Assembly: GCA_022592435.1 (NCBI GenBank)
Contig: JABYQS010000270.1
Span: 1-38,346 of the forward strand
Reading direction: 5' to 3'
Source: Cerioporus squamosus
Lineage: Eukaryota; Basidiomycota; Agaricomycetes; Polyporales; Polyporaceae
Length of the DNA: 38,346 nt
Shown: positions 28,581 to 37,324 of the stretch, in pieces
Numbering within the stretch: the stretch's first letter is position 1
Layout of the letters: every line of letters begins with the position of its first letter
Program-made: the position numbers and the translations under genes
Notes under the pieces: generated by a model
Databases searched by the model: none
The model's input: the letters and a program-made list of their open reading frames with translations, nothing else
What the model was told of the DNA's origin: nothing

Positions 28581-29400
28581 GTCCAGTCACTACTACTGGG
28601 TCAGTGGCATGGCAGACGAGAAAGGTCGGACGAGCAAGAGCGATGCATACGTACCTGATTGACTTGAGACAGCATGCTAACCTGTTTGACAGCCGTCAGC
28701 AATGAACAGGATATACGAGTCAAGATAAGAAGACGGACCTTCTTCGATTGATGAGCCGTCGACGCGTCGGACCATCGGGGATCGGGTACCTGGCAAGCGT
28801 GAGCATAAGTACCGGGCACTGGGACAGCCTACGAGTAGCGTCAAGATCGCCGCAGTATAGGATGTTGCAAGGGAGGGAGGACGAACATGGGATGGGAGTC
28901 GAAACCAACAGTACCGGGAGGTATAGTACCACTAGAGTCGCGATGACGGAAGGGGAAAGTACAACAAGGTTAGTATCATACGCAATGGAACACTGAGCAT
29001 AAGGTAGAAGCAATGATACGGAAGAACAAGCAGTCAACGAGTACGAGCAAAGAGATATCGTAAACGAAACATAAGCGAGTGGGGAAGGGAGACAAGGTGG
29101 GGGACAAGCAACATGAAGGGCAGAAAGGGCAGGAGGGATGGGGAGGTCGAGCGCGAGGGGCGGAGGTACTTATAGACGGCAGGATCGCATTCACGGAATG
29201 CTCCACCGTTCTTGCTCTCCGGGGTCCGAGTACCAGCAGGAACTTGAGGGCCGACCGTGTCGACTTATCGTCCAACCAGCGGGCGACACGGAGTGATGAG
29301 GGCGCGGAAGAGCGGGTTCAGGGAGTCGAGACGGAGGAGAAAGACTGAGACGATTCGACGCGAAAGAAGTCCGCGCATCTAGTGCATGGCTGTTCAGATG
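28581..29400. promoter_or_regulatory. Leader and promoter-like region, copy 2 of 6750-7569
   Basis: It has the same minus-strand TATAAGT (about 29170) followed by a pyrimidine-rich stretch, and the same splice-like signals. The sequence is almost unchanged from unit 1. Confidence 0.35.
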
Positions 29401-29804
29401 TTACGGCACATAGACGCCAGGAAGCTGATGAGGTGATTCCGGCTTGAATTCTGGTCGTAGCGGCGGCATATCGAGGGAGGACACCAGGGTCATCGAATGG
29501 GAGCATTCTGCGCATTTCCCTAGGTTTCCCATGAGTTTCAGCGTAGTATAGCCTCTACAAAAGCGGTACCTACCTGCTCTATACGCTTCTTGAGCCTCTG
29601 ATTGAGGGAGGTTTGACTGCAGAGGGGAAACTTGTCTTGCGGACGCTGCAGCCGCGTCCTGGAACTCCAGTTGGCCCGGAAGCTGGAAGAGTTGCCCGGA
29701 TTATCGCATAAATCAGCATGTATCAATTACTAGCTATAGCATATATAGCTTACATTATGCGTATCGTCTACTGGCGCACTTTGAAGTATGATGATAGCAA
29801 GCAT
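29401..29804 (-). CDS. Putative small three-exon protein, gene C copy 2 (92 aa)
   Basis: Exons are 29804-29754, 29682-29574 and 29519-29401, with the same introns and frame as copy 1. I see no substitution between the two copies in the coding exons. Confidence 0.45.
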
Positions 29805-29859
29805 GGGAGAGGAGAGCCGCCGAGCGTTGAAAGTTGGGTCGAAGCTCGAGAGCGCTTAG

Positions 29860-30278
29860 CTTGCCTTTTGCGGACGAGGCGCGTTCCGACGGCGATGTAA
29901 CGCTCGTCTTTCATTCGACTGGCATGCGTACGGCTCAGACTCTCGCCATTGCACGCTGTTCTCTCAGGTAAGCCCAGTTTTCTCCTATTGTGTGCTCTCC
30001 TTCTCTATTTCTCTTGCTTCGAGGCTCCCTTTCCCACTGCCTGACCACTTCTAGCTCGATCTCAGGCTCAAGTCCGACGGCCACAACTTCCAAGTTGTCT
30101 CCGTGAGTTCGTGTTTACATGTGGCATCCCGAGATGTATTGCAATGTAAGCTACTGAAGTCTATGCTTGATTCACACAGGACAGATGCTACACCGATATG
30201 TGGCCAACAGCATTCCCTCGAGCTGCACCACTCCTCCAAGTCCCTATCTCGGTCCCCGACCACTCTCGAGTTCTCTAA
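29860..30278 (+). CDS. 3' exons of putative gene I, copy 2
   Basis: The three-exon end matches copy 1 in phase (joints at 29967, 30055-30102 and 30180). Substitutions give V for I in NFQVVS and MWPT for MGPA, with the stop unchanged. The frame is intact. The upstream exons are unresolved, as in copy 1. Confidence 0.45.
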
Positions 30279-30358
30279 GCAGAGGCCGGCCCTTCTCCTC
30301 AGCCAACCAGGTGCGCTTCTCCAGCTGAATAGGAGGAGCTCTTGGCGCTCCGTCTGAA

Positions 30359-30628
30359 TCATACTCTAGAGCGTCTTTGGGGTGGCGGAGTGGAATTCTT
30401 TTCGGGCGATCCTCTGTGCCGGCTTCTTTCCTGACGCGCTCGCGCAGCCGCGTTCTGGCCAGCTCCGCTGTATCCCCATACTTGTGAGCTCCCCATGCTC
30501 CTCAGCAGCTTTAGCCCATGGTATCTGGCATGGGCCTTGGTCTCTGTGTTCTGAACACCACTGCCAGTAGCCTGTGATCCTCTTGTGTACTTTACTGGCA
30601 GGTAACTCAACGAGTCTACAAGCGTCAT
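30359..30628 (-). CDS. Small ORF J, copy 2 (possible relic)
   Basis: Identical frame to 8528-8797, again with a second overlapping open frame. The function and the true frame are unknown. Confidence 0.25.
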   Translation of the reverse strand: MTLVDSLSYLPVKYTRGSQATGSGVQNTETKAHARYHGLKLLRSMGSSQVWGYSGAGQNAAARARQERSRHRGSPEKNSTPPPQRRSRV

Positions 30629-30962
30629 CTAAGCCCAACCAGTATTCAGAAGAGACAATAGATGTTCAGGGTCTGATTGAACTTTTTATTTAGGCGATAT
30701 GGCTTGCCGACAGACCCGGGATGGCCGTAATGTGACAGAGAAGTCCGCTGCGCCTGAAGATGTCCGAGATACGTAAGACATCGCAGCCACTGAACATCCA
30801 TACCAAGATCCTGTTCGCGCATTCTCATCATGTGAACTCTTGACCAGTATCCTGAGCTGTTCAGGATGAACTGAATATACTCTGAGTAGTTTTACCCAGT
30901 CCTGCATCTCAAGAACACACAAGTACTCTCAGCTCAGCCCTGCGAACTCGGCTGGCGCTGCA

Positions 30963-31301
30963 TCAAGGGATTCCTAAATGCTTCAGCGGGTATCCAGGTA
31001 CAGAGTCCAATGCTGTCATGACGTCAGTGCTTCCTGGGTCCAGCCTGAGTTTTATTTTGAGCTGATTGAGCTTCTCGTTGCCATAGACCCTGGATGTTTT
31101 CTTATGAATATTCCCTAAAGGCTTGGTCCGCATTCTTGCTTGCAACATGTCCATGCGCCCATGAGAGTACTTAGCTGTATAGCAGAACATGAGCTTCTCT
31201 AATCTAAAGACTGAATGGATCTGAATGTGTGCAAGGTAAAGCACAAAGACCTCTCCAGGTTGCACTGAGACAGACAGTTTCCCATACCTGCCCCGCCGCA
31301 C
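30963..31301 (-). CDS. Gene K copy 2, uninterrupted (112 aa or part of a longer gene)
   Basis: This frame is continuous across the position where unit 1 carries the retrotransposon. It reads RYGKLSVSVQPGEVFVLYLA at its start, passes the target site within EKLMFCYTAK, and ends LKHLGIP. No ATG lies at its head (first codon GTG), so it is probably an internal or 3' exon, or a decayed coding sequence. Its composition is AT-richer than its surroundings. I cannot assign a family. Confidence 0.4.
   Translation of the reverse strand: MRRGRYGKLSVSVQPGEVFVLYLAHIQIHSVFRLEKLMFCYTAKYSHGRMDMLQARMRTKPLGNIHKKTSRVYGNEKLNQLKIKLRLDPGSTDVMTALDSVPGYPLKHLGIP
31189..31193. other. Empty retrotransposon target site (single ATGAG)
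   Basis: The flanks GCAGAAC and CTTCTCTAATC match those around the insertion in unit 1. This is the pre-insertion allele in paralogous form and proves both ends of the element and the 5-bp duplication. Confidence 0.97.
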
Positions 31302-31505
31302 GGCACCCGAGCGAAGAGAACAGCGCTGAGAAAGGTTAGTAGGCTATCTGAGATCCGTAAAATCGAAGCAGCATGTCCGATCAATGGACTGTCTAGACTT
31401 GCACGGCAGACACTCCGGCATGTCCCTCGCCAGTAGCATAACATCGGACTCTGCACCCGAAGAAATCATATATTCAATGCGGGCATACTCCGATGGCGCG
31501 ATGTC

Positions 31506-32006
31506 ATGCCGGAGGATCTGCACAATGCAGAGCTCGACCACCGAAGTGTTTTGCCGAGCACTCCGGTTCCTCCGCGGCCACGGGGCAGGTTCACTCTGCA
31601 CACCAACGCGCAGTGGGTCGTCGGCACACTCACGATGCATGTCACCACTCCCGCCGTGATACGCTGCGAGACACCGCTGCCCGACGGTCGGACGGACAAC
31701 GACTCCGTGCGACCGAAGAAGCGTCGCCGTCACAAGAAGCTCGTTGACGATAGCACGGTCTCTGGACCCTCTGCGAAGCGTCACCACCGTGACAGGCCTT
31801 CCACGGACAAGCCGTCCACGCTGCATCTCCGGCTGGGGCAACGCTCGGACAACAACACGGTCCGAGTCCGTCGCTTCCGCAACGTGAAGAATGGGGTGAA
31901 GACGCCGCAAAGGATCCACGACGACGACTCCGCCCCAGGTGGATACATCGTCCTGCCGAAGGAGCTCGGGCAGGCGTTGGAGGAGGGCAGAGCAGTGCTG
32001 GAATGA
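31506..32006 (+). CDS. Gene E copy 2: basic, NLS-like protein (166 aa or longer)
   Basis: It starts at ATG 31506 (MPEDLHNAELDHRSVLPSTP), and the frame is also open back to 31437 through an AG-rich acceptor region, so an upstream exon is possible. The centre holds RPKKRRRHKK, followed by a Ser/Arg/Asp-rich stretch and the end GGYIVLPKELGQALEEGR. Only about two substitutions separate it from unit 1 inside the shared frame. The family is not recognised. A nuclear location is inferred only from the basic cluster. Confidence 0.4.
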   Translation: MPEDLHNAELDHRSVLPSTPVPPRPRGRFTLHTNAQWVVGTLTMHVTTPAVIRCETPLPDGRTDNDSVRPKKRRRHKKLVDDSTVSGPSAKRHHRDRPSTDKPSTLHLRLGQRSDNNTVRVRRFRNVKNGVKTPQRIHDDDSAPGGYIVLPKELGQALEEGRAVLE

Positions 32007-32248
32007 TGGATCGTTGTCGCGTGTACTTTACAGAACAATACAGCGAGCTCTTTCCTGCAGTACGCAGCACTATCCGCCGAGGTTTCGTCACCGGAACAAG
32101 GCTGCTAGCGAAGCTGGAGAGAGCCGAGGGTGGAGGGCACTCTGCGGTGCACACCGAACGGCCGCCCGAAGCTGATACTTCTCACTTCCTGTGCAAGTTC
32201 TCGGGCAGTGCAGGGGCGGTCAGAAGCTGTCAACCTGTTCTGGGTTAG
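32003..32248 (+). CDS. ORF E2 copy 2 (81 aa)
   Basis: It overlaps the gene E stop by ATGA as in unit 1. It is three residues shorter because of a 9-bp deletion after KLERAEGG. See copy 1. Confidence 0.3.
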   Translation: MMDRCRVYFTEQYSELFPAVRSTIRRGFVTGTRLLAKLERAEGGGHSAVHTERPPEADTSHFLCKFSGSAGAVRSCQPVLG

Positions 32249-32413
32249 CGAACCTAGGACAGTATGTGGGATTCTGCCGAACAAACAAGGACAACGCGGG
32301 CGACAGCTGCTGTTCCTGCTTTCCCTCGCACTCTCGCACTCTGTCCCATCCCCTCTCTGCTCACCGACCGGCCCCGACATCTCGCCGCTCAACGTCTCCC
32401 CAAGGCTCTGCAT

Positions 32414-32804
32414 CTATGTGAAGAGTACACAAGGTGAGTACTCACCCGGATCGCGTCGCAGTCCGAGTATGTGCAAGAGCTGGTCGTGTTCGAAGACGTG
32501 TCGAGGTTGTTGACGAAGCCGCGGCCCGCCGATGTGGACACGGAGAGACGCGGCAGCGTGTCCATTTGAGTGCTTGCTTCGAGCCAGCGGCCTGAATTTG
32601 CTGCACCGGGGGAGATGCCTGCGGTCTGTGTGCAGCAGAGCCTCGCGGGAGACTTGCGCGTTCGTGCAGATCGTGGACGATGCACAGCGCGAGCCTATAA
32701 GTAGATTGAAAGTGCCAGGCAGAGTTAGTGTTGCCACATAGAGCCTGATGTGCGTACTCACCTGTGCGTAATAGTGCTCGTATCATCTCATCGACACTGC
32801 ACAT
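32414..32804 (-). CDS. Putative two-exon gene L, copy 2 (extended C-terminus)
   Basis: Exons are 32804-32762 and 32694-32414. The N-terminus differs from copy 1 (MCSVDEMIRALL against MRRVDEMIRALL). The TAG of copy 1 is changed, so the frame runs on for nine residues (EYSPCVLFT) through the palindrome GGTGAGTACTCACC at 32433-32446. Confidence 0.33.
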
Positions 32805-33538
32805 AGTACTGCGCTGAAGACCGGCGACTCGGCTCTTCCACTGGCAGGCTGCAGTTGCATGTCGTCGGCTTCTGCTTGTCTTCTGCATTCTGCGACATTT
32901 GTGCTTACATAAATTCCTCGGAGGCTTCAGCAAACCATGTCTATTAGTCGCGGTTCGCAGTACGAGGAGCGTCGCTCGTGGTGGTTTGAGGTGAGTGCTT
33001 ACCGGCGTCTGAGCTGCCTTCTTTGGGATGATGACAGGAGCGCGCCTGTCGTCACTCGTGCGACTTACCTCCAGCCTCCAAGCTTCGACTTGTACGCCGA
33101 AAGCTCCGGCAACTCGTAGATGGTAGCAGTCAAGACATTGGCGAAGACGACCACCAGAGGCAGCCAGGGCGAAGACAGGTACGCAGAAGAGCTCCAGGAG
33201 GCTTGGACTTGTACTCACCTTGGCATTCGCGTAGCAGTTTCAAGTTCCCAGGCTGAGCAAGGTCCAAACATCGAACGATGTCCGAAACTTGAGCCCGGCA
33301 GGAAGAGTCGTCGGTACGTACTTGGCTCAGTAGTAGACTGGCCGGACTGGAACTCAGCTTGTGTTGACTAGATCGCGAACCGCAAGCATTGGCGGATGGC
33401 AACACCTCCAGGAAGAGACAGCGGTGCGGAGAGGCACAGGTACACACGCGGCACGCATGACGTCGAGCAGCCCGAGCGCCAGACTGACCTTCGCCTTCAG
33501 TCACGGCTGTTTAGACGGTCCCCAGACATATGGCCACC
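32805..33538. other. Splice-signal-rich stretch, copy 2 of 18650-19383
   Basis: The same donor and acceptor series is present, with scattered substitutions that do not favour any frame. A possible start MSISRGSQYEERRSWWFE lies at 32937. Confidence 0.3.
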
Positions 33539-34121
33539 ATGCAACAAACTGCGAGCGACCCCGGGACGAGTTCGAGACGGTGCGTAGAGCGTTTGTCATC
33601 GTGGCACGGTGCGTGCGACTGACCTGTGTACTCGATATGGCCAGGTTCTTTGATGATCCGGGGGCCCCGCGGCGGAGCAGAAGCAAGGCCAAGACTTGCA
33701 GACAGGTATGTCTCGGAGGCGGCGGTGACGCAGAAGAACATCCTTCTCACTGACCTGATAGCCTGTCCAGGACTCCGTCGTCTTCCCGCTGCAACCCAGC
33801 CGACTGCTTCTCTGGCGGTGCGAGCTATGGGGAGCCTCTACTCAAGAGGCGGGCAGGTGGTGGTCGGGAGGACGCGTTCGGGAGAGATCGCGAAGCTTTA
33901 TAGCCGGCACGGCGGTCTCAAGACTCGACATGGGCGCAGGGGAGGACATCATGACGTCAGGTGTCGTCGCGCTATTCGGCAGTGCGAGGCAGACTGCCAG
34001 TGCGGCTGCGCCCAACTGCAAGAGCTGTGCAGGAGCGAAGGACGCGGTCATGAACGTGAGTATTCCGGCCGATCTTTCTCTCCTACTCACGCTGACCGAG
34101 GTGCCGTGTGCCCAGTCTTGA
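33539..34121 (+). CDS. Putative gene F, copy 2 (four exons)
   Basis: Exons are 33539-33579, 33645-33705, 33771-34055 and 34116-34121, all joined in one frame by introns of 65, 65 and 60 nt. Exon 3 ends CKSCAGAKDAVMN, where unit 1, four bases shorter, has shifted. The last intron (GTGAGT, branch GCTGAC, CCCAG) leads to a Ser codon and TGA. The middle is aromatic and aliphatic (VVFPLQPSRLLLWRCELWG). Family unknown. Confidence 0.4.
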
Positions 34122-34142
34122 ACACATCTCTCTCGCCGCTGA

Positions 34143-34973
34143 CTATGTCCGACTCGACGCAACCTCCCGACTCCGACGCGATCGCACGCCGGCAGCCTCC
34201 GCAGTCTCATCTTGCTTCAAGGTGTTGCAAGGGACAGCCGACTGACGGAGGAGACTTGGGATGACATTCCGGAGGAGGTGGCGAGGAGACGAGTGAAGTT
34301 GATAGGGCGCTGAAGGTACGCTGAATCTTTTTCTTTTGTAGTCGCGACTCATGAGTCCGTCCGCAGGTGAGGAGAGCGAGAAGATCCGGAAGAACGGCGA
34401 GAAGATCAAGAAGTTGAAGAACGTGAGTCGTCGGGGCTGCGCAATAAGCGAGTCTGGATCTCGCGTACTCATCCGGCGCAGTTCGGAGTGTCCGGGCTGC
34501 ATCTCGGATGTGATGGGCGGCAGGTAGCCTCGTGGTGAGCGACTGCTGCGCGGGCGGCGAAAGGTCGGGCAGGAAGCGCAGAACGTGGTTTTGCGCTGCT
34601 TCCCTCGTGGCCCGCGAGTCGGTAAGTAAACCTTCGTAACTCCCCGTCTTCCTGCAAGAGCTAACAATGAGATCTAGGAAGGCGTTCTCAGACACGGAGC
34701 GGTGGGCAGTCCGCCGCTGCACTTCAAGTGGATGCCTTCCCGGATTCATGTTCACAGGTGAGTACTCAGCTCGTTGCTGGAGCGTACATAGCCAGCTTAC
34801 CGAGCTTGCGTTGCAGTTGTTACAGTGCCTGCTTGCGGGCATTCCAGCCAACGAGCGAAGGGAACGGCAGGCCGGGCAGTCTCGCCGCCGCTTCTCGTCG
34901 GGTGGGTGAGTAGTCTCGAGCTCTCTTCCGCTCGAAGTCACCGTCGTCCTTTCGCAGTCCCTGGCACAATTGA
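34143..34973 (+). CDS. Putative multi-exon gene G, copy 2 (open frame, 5' end unresolved)
   Basis: Six exons join in one frame: up to 34292, 34342-34422, 34528-34621, 34678-34757, 34817-34905, and 34958 to TGA at 34971-34973. The introns are 49, 105, 56, 59 and 52 nt; several have clear branch points (GCTGAAT, GCTAAC) and pyrimidine tracts. The product includes TEETWDDIPEEVARRR, a Lys/Glu-rich likely helix (GEESEKIRKNGEKIKKLKN), RRKVGQEAQNVVLRCFPRG and LLQCLLAGIPANERRERQ. No ATG lies in the first exon, so an upstream exon is missing from the model. Unit 1 has the frame broken by four bases. The family is not recognised. Confidence 0.45.
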
Positions 34974-35291
34974 TCCATAGAGCGGCGCGCACGCTGTCCG
35001 CGTCACCGGCGACAGCTCGAAGGCTGCGCACTGGCACCTGGATGGAGCGTCGGCGCGATTAGAGCCGGCGAACGAAGCGAGGTGAGTGCTCTTCATCGAA
35101 GTTGTTGTCCGCCGGCCGATGTTGTGCACCGCGCGCGCAAGCGGCAGGTTTACGGCACTGTCAAGCTACAGTCCGAGGGCGAGTCAGCTGGGGCGAGAGG
35201 CAAGAGCGCGGCAAAGGAGGATCTGGGTGAGTGTTCAGTCGGTTCACGAGCAGTCCGAGCGAACACTGACATGAATGTCCGGGCAGAAACC

Positions 35292-36870
35292 TCAGCGGAC
35301 GTCTTGCGCGCGAGAGCGGAGGACGAGGGCGCGGAGATGTCGGGGGCGGGAGAAGGCGGGCGGAGGTCGGATAGTGTACTGTAGTTGTGTCGTAGCGCAG
35401 AGAAATTGAAGCGAGTGCCCAGATTGCGAGTCCAACGCAGAGATACGAGGGCGGAAGAAATATATCTGAGCTATGTACATGCCACCCCTCTCCTCCTCCC
35501 CGCACCCGCACCCGTACTCCCTCCACCTCCCCCACCCGCACCCCGTACTCCCTCCACCCCCCGTACTCCTCCCCGTACTCCACCCCCGTCCACCCCGTAC
35601 TCCCTCCACCCCCCGTACTCCCTCCACCCCCGTACTCCCTCCACCCCCCGTAGATGCGCATATCAAAATGTCTTCTGCTGCAACAGGCATAGTCCTGCCC
35701 CTGCCGCCCGCCGACGGATCACCGGAGCACACACCGCCGGCGGACATCTCGAGCGTCCCGTCCTCGCGCGTGAAGCCCTTGCTGATGTCCGACCCGAGCA
35801 TGCAGCAGCACATCAGCGCGACCGGGAGGAGGCCGTCTGCTCCGGCGAGGCGCGCGAGGTTCACGACGCCGATGCGGTGGATGGACTGGAACGTGGGCGG
35901 GTCGAGCGAGGTCACTTTGAACCACTCATCAAAGTTGTCGACGTAGTACCTCTTGAGGTAGTCCACGCTCCGCTGCACGAGCTTGTCGCACTGGTACTTG
36001 TGCCCCAGACGGATGTACGCGGAGATCTCGTGGAAGGTGGGTTCATACCTGGACGTTGTTGTCAGTATCTGTCTTCTGTCGGGCCCGAAAGCATACCTCA
36101 AGCTGCCGTCTACGAAGGCTCGCAGGAAGTGCCGCATGTCCTCTGGGGAGTCCGACACCTGCACAGTGGCGCAAGATCCACTCGCTGACGGAGATGGCTG
36201 AGGCAAGGACAGCATGTCCTTGAAGAACCCTGATTGCTTCATGAGCGGGCCCTTGTATATCCGGAATTCGACGCCCCCGGCAACGATTGAGAGATTTCCA
36301 TCCTCGAACCAGAGCTCCTCGTCGTGCTGTGGCGACCAGTCTTCGACAGGCGCCGTGTCGACAGGCGCGGGACTTGTATTCGCCGGCTCTCCCATGTCCA
36401 CGAGCTTCTCATCGCCGATGGGTGTAGGCGGTTCTGCAGGGTCTATGACCACTGTCGGGGACGTCGACGACTGTGCGTCGTTTTGTGGTGCGTCGTCCTC
36501 GTCAGCGGGAACGTCGATGGCCACTGGATGGAGGACAGGTGTCGGTGCTCGAGGAGTGCTCAGAGGAGATGGCGCATCCTCTTGTAAGCATTGAAGGTCG
36601 CCCGCTACGGCCGGAACGAGCTCCGCCGCGACAATCTCTGGAGATCCCGGAGGACTGGGACTTGGGCTCAAGTCCTCCGTCTGGACGGCGACAGCGATAC
36701 TCTCCGGGCGATCTTGGACGGGCTCGGTATCCAAGGGAGGGATGTCTCCCAAGAGCCGCAATGCCGCAAAGGGCGAGTAGGACTGCTATCGAGGGCGTCA
36801 GTGCGGTGAAAGCGCTGCACAAAGACACGAGAGTGGCACATACGATGTACGACGACAGCACACGCCACAT
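35292..36870 (-). CDS. BTB/POZ gene A, copy 3 (longest open copy; minisatellite-encoded C-terminus)
   Basis: Exon 1 is 36870-36844, the intron 36843-36786 (58 nt), exon 2 36785-36097, the intron 36096-36049 (48 nt) and exon 3 from 36048. The frame is open throughout, about 490 residues. Residues 10-160 are Ser/Pro/acidic and probably disordered. The BTB core starts near 163 (HDEELWFEDGN, VEFRIYKGPLMKQ, DMLSLPQP), then YEPTFHEISAYIRLGHKY and IGVVNLARL. After AAEDILICAS (about residue 365) the normal C-terminal domain is absent, replaced by Gly/Ser/Thr repeats from the minisatellite and an unrelated tail ending at 35292. The gene is probably not fully functional although its frame survives. Confidence 0.7.
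35512..35654. repeat. G-rich minisatellite, copy at the unit 2 / unit 3 junction region
   Basis: It has the same 17-18 bp motif as 21357-21538, but shorter and more irregular. Several single-base length differences in the flanking 35340-35500 stretch accompany it. Runs of C6 on the plus strand mean G-quadruplex potential on the minus strand. Confidence 0.85.
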
Positions 36871-37324
36871 GCTGTTAGGCGAATGTCGTTGCGAAGTACG
36901 TTAGCTTGCGACCCTGCGCCCGTGGAGGAGATGGGATTCGCAGCTTAAGATAGAGTTGCGCAGATGACGCGGACCTCGCAGGATGTAGTCGTTTGTTCGC
37001 ACCGCCTCAAGAAGTCCAGCCTGAGGCTGCGCGGCAGCCACATGTCCGGCACGAGGCCTCCACCGAAGTTCCCAAACTCGGTATCTTGACATTAACGCAG
37101 GGATGCGCAGACATTTACGAGACGCTTCATCCAGCAGCGTCAGGTTCCGTGTCAACGCGATGGGTATTCAATATAATACATTGTTGTCCCCTGATGCCGG
37201 CAGACAGTATCGTGCAAACAAACCACTGTGAATTTGACGGGCTCAGTCTGTCCTCTTGACGTTGACCTGGGAATCCACATGTCAGCGTGAGAGATCGACA
37301 GCAAAGGGACAACCTACCGCTCAA
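36871..37324. other. Spacer between BTB genes A and B, copy 3
   Basis: Nearly identical to 22758-23207. No coding sequence is seen. Confidence 0.5.

Larger units (their letters stand above)
21834..35947. repeat. Tandem array unit 2 (14.1 kb, no retrotransposon)
   Basis: This is the only complete unit without the insertion, so it is the best reference for the repeat. It carries every candidate gene of unit 1 in the same order and orientation. It preserves the empty retrotransposon target site at 31189-31193. Several reading frames that are broken in unit 1 are open here, namely the gene candidates at 30963-31301, 31506-32006 and 34143-34973. BTB gene A has its own one-base insertion here near 22523. 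Confidence 0.95.

Noticed and set aside
34207..35037. A 276-codon minus-strand frame
   Set aside because: It lies opposite gene G, whose plus-strand introns have correct donors, branch points and acceptors in phase. The minus frame ignores these and shows no start context or motif.
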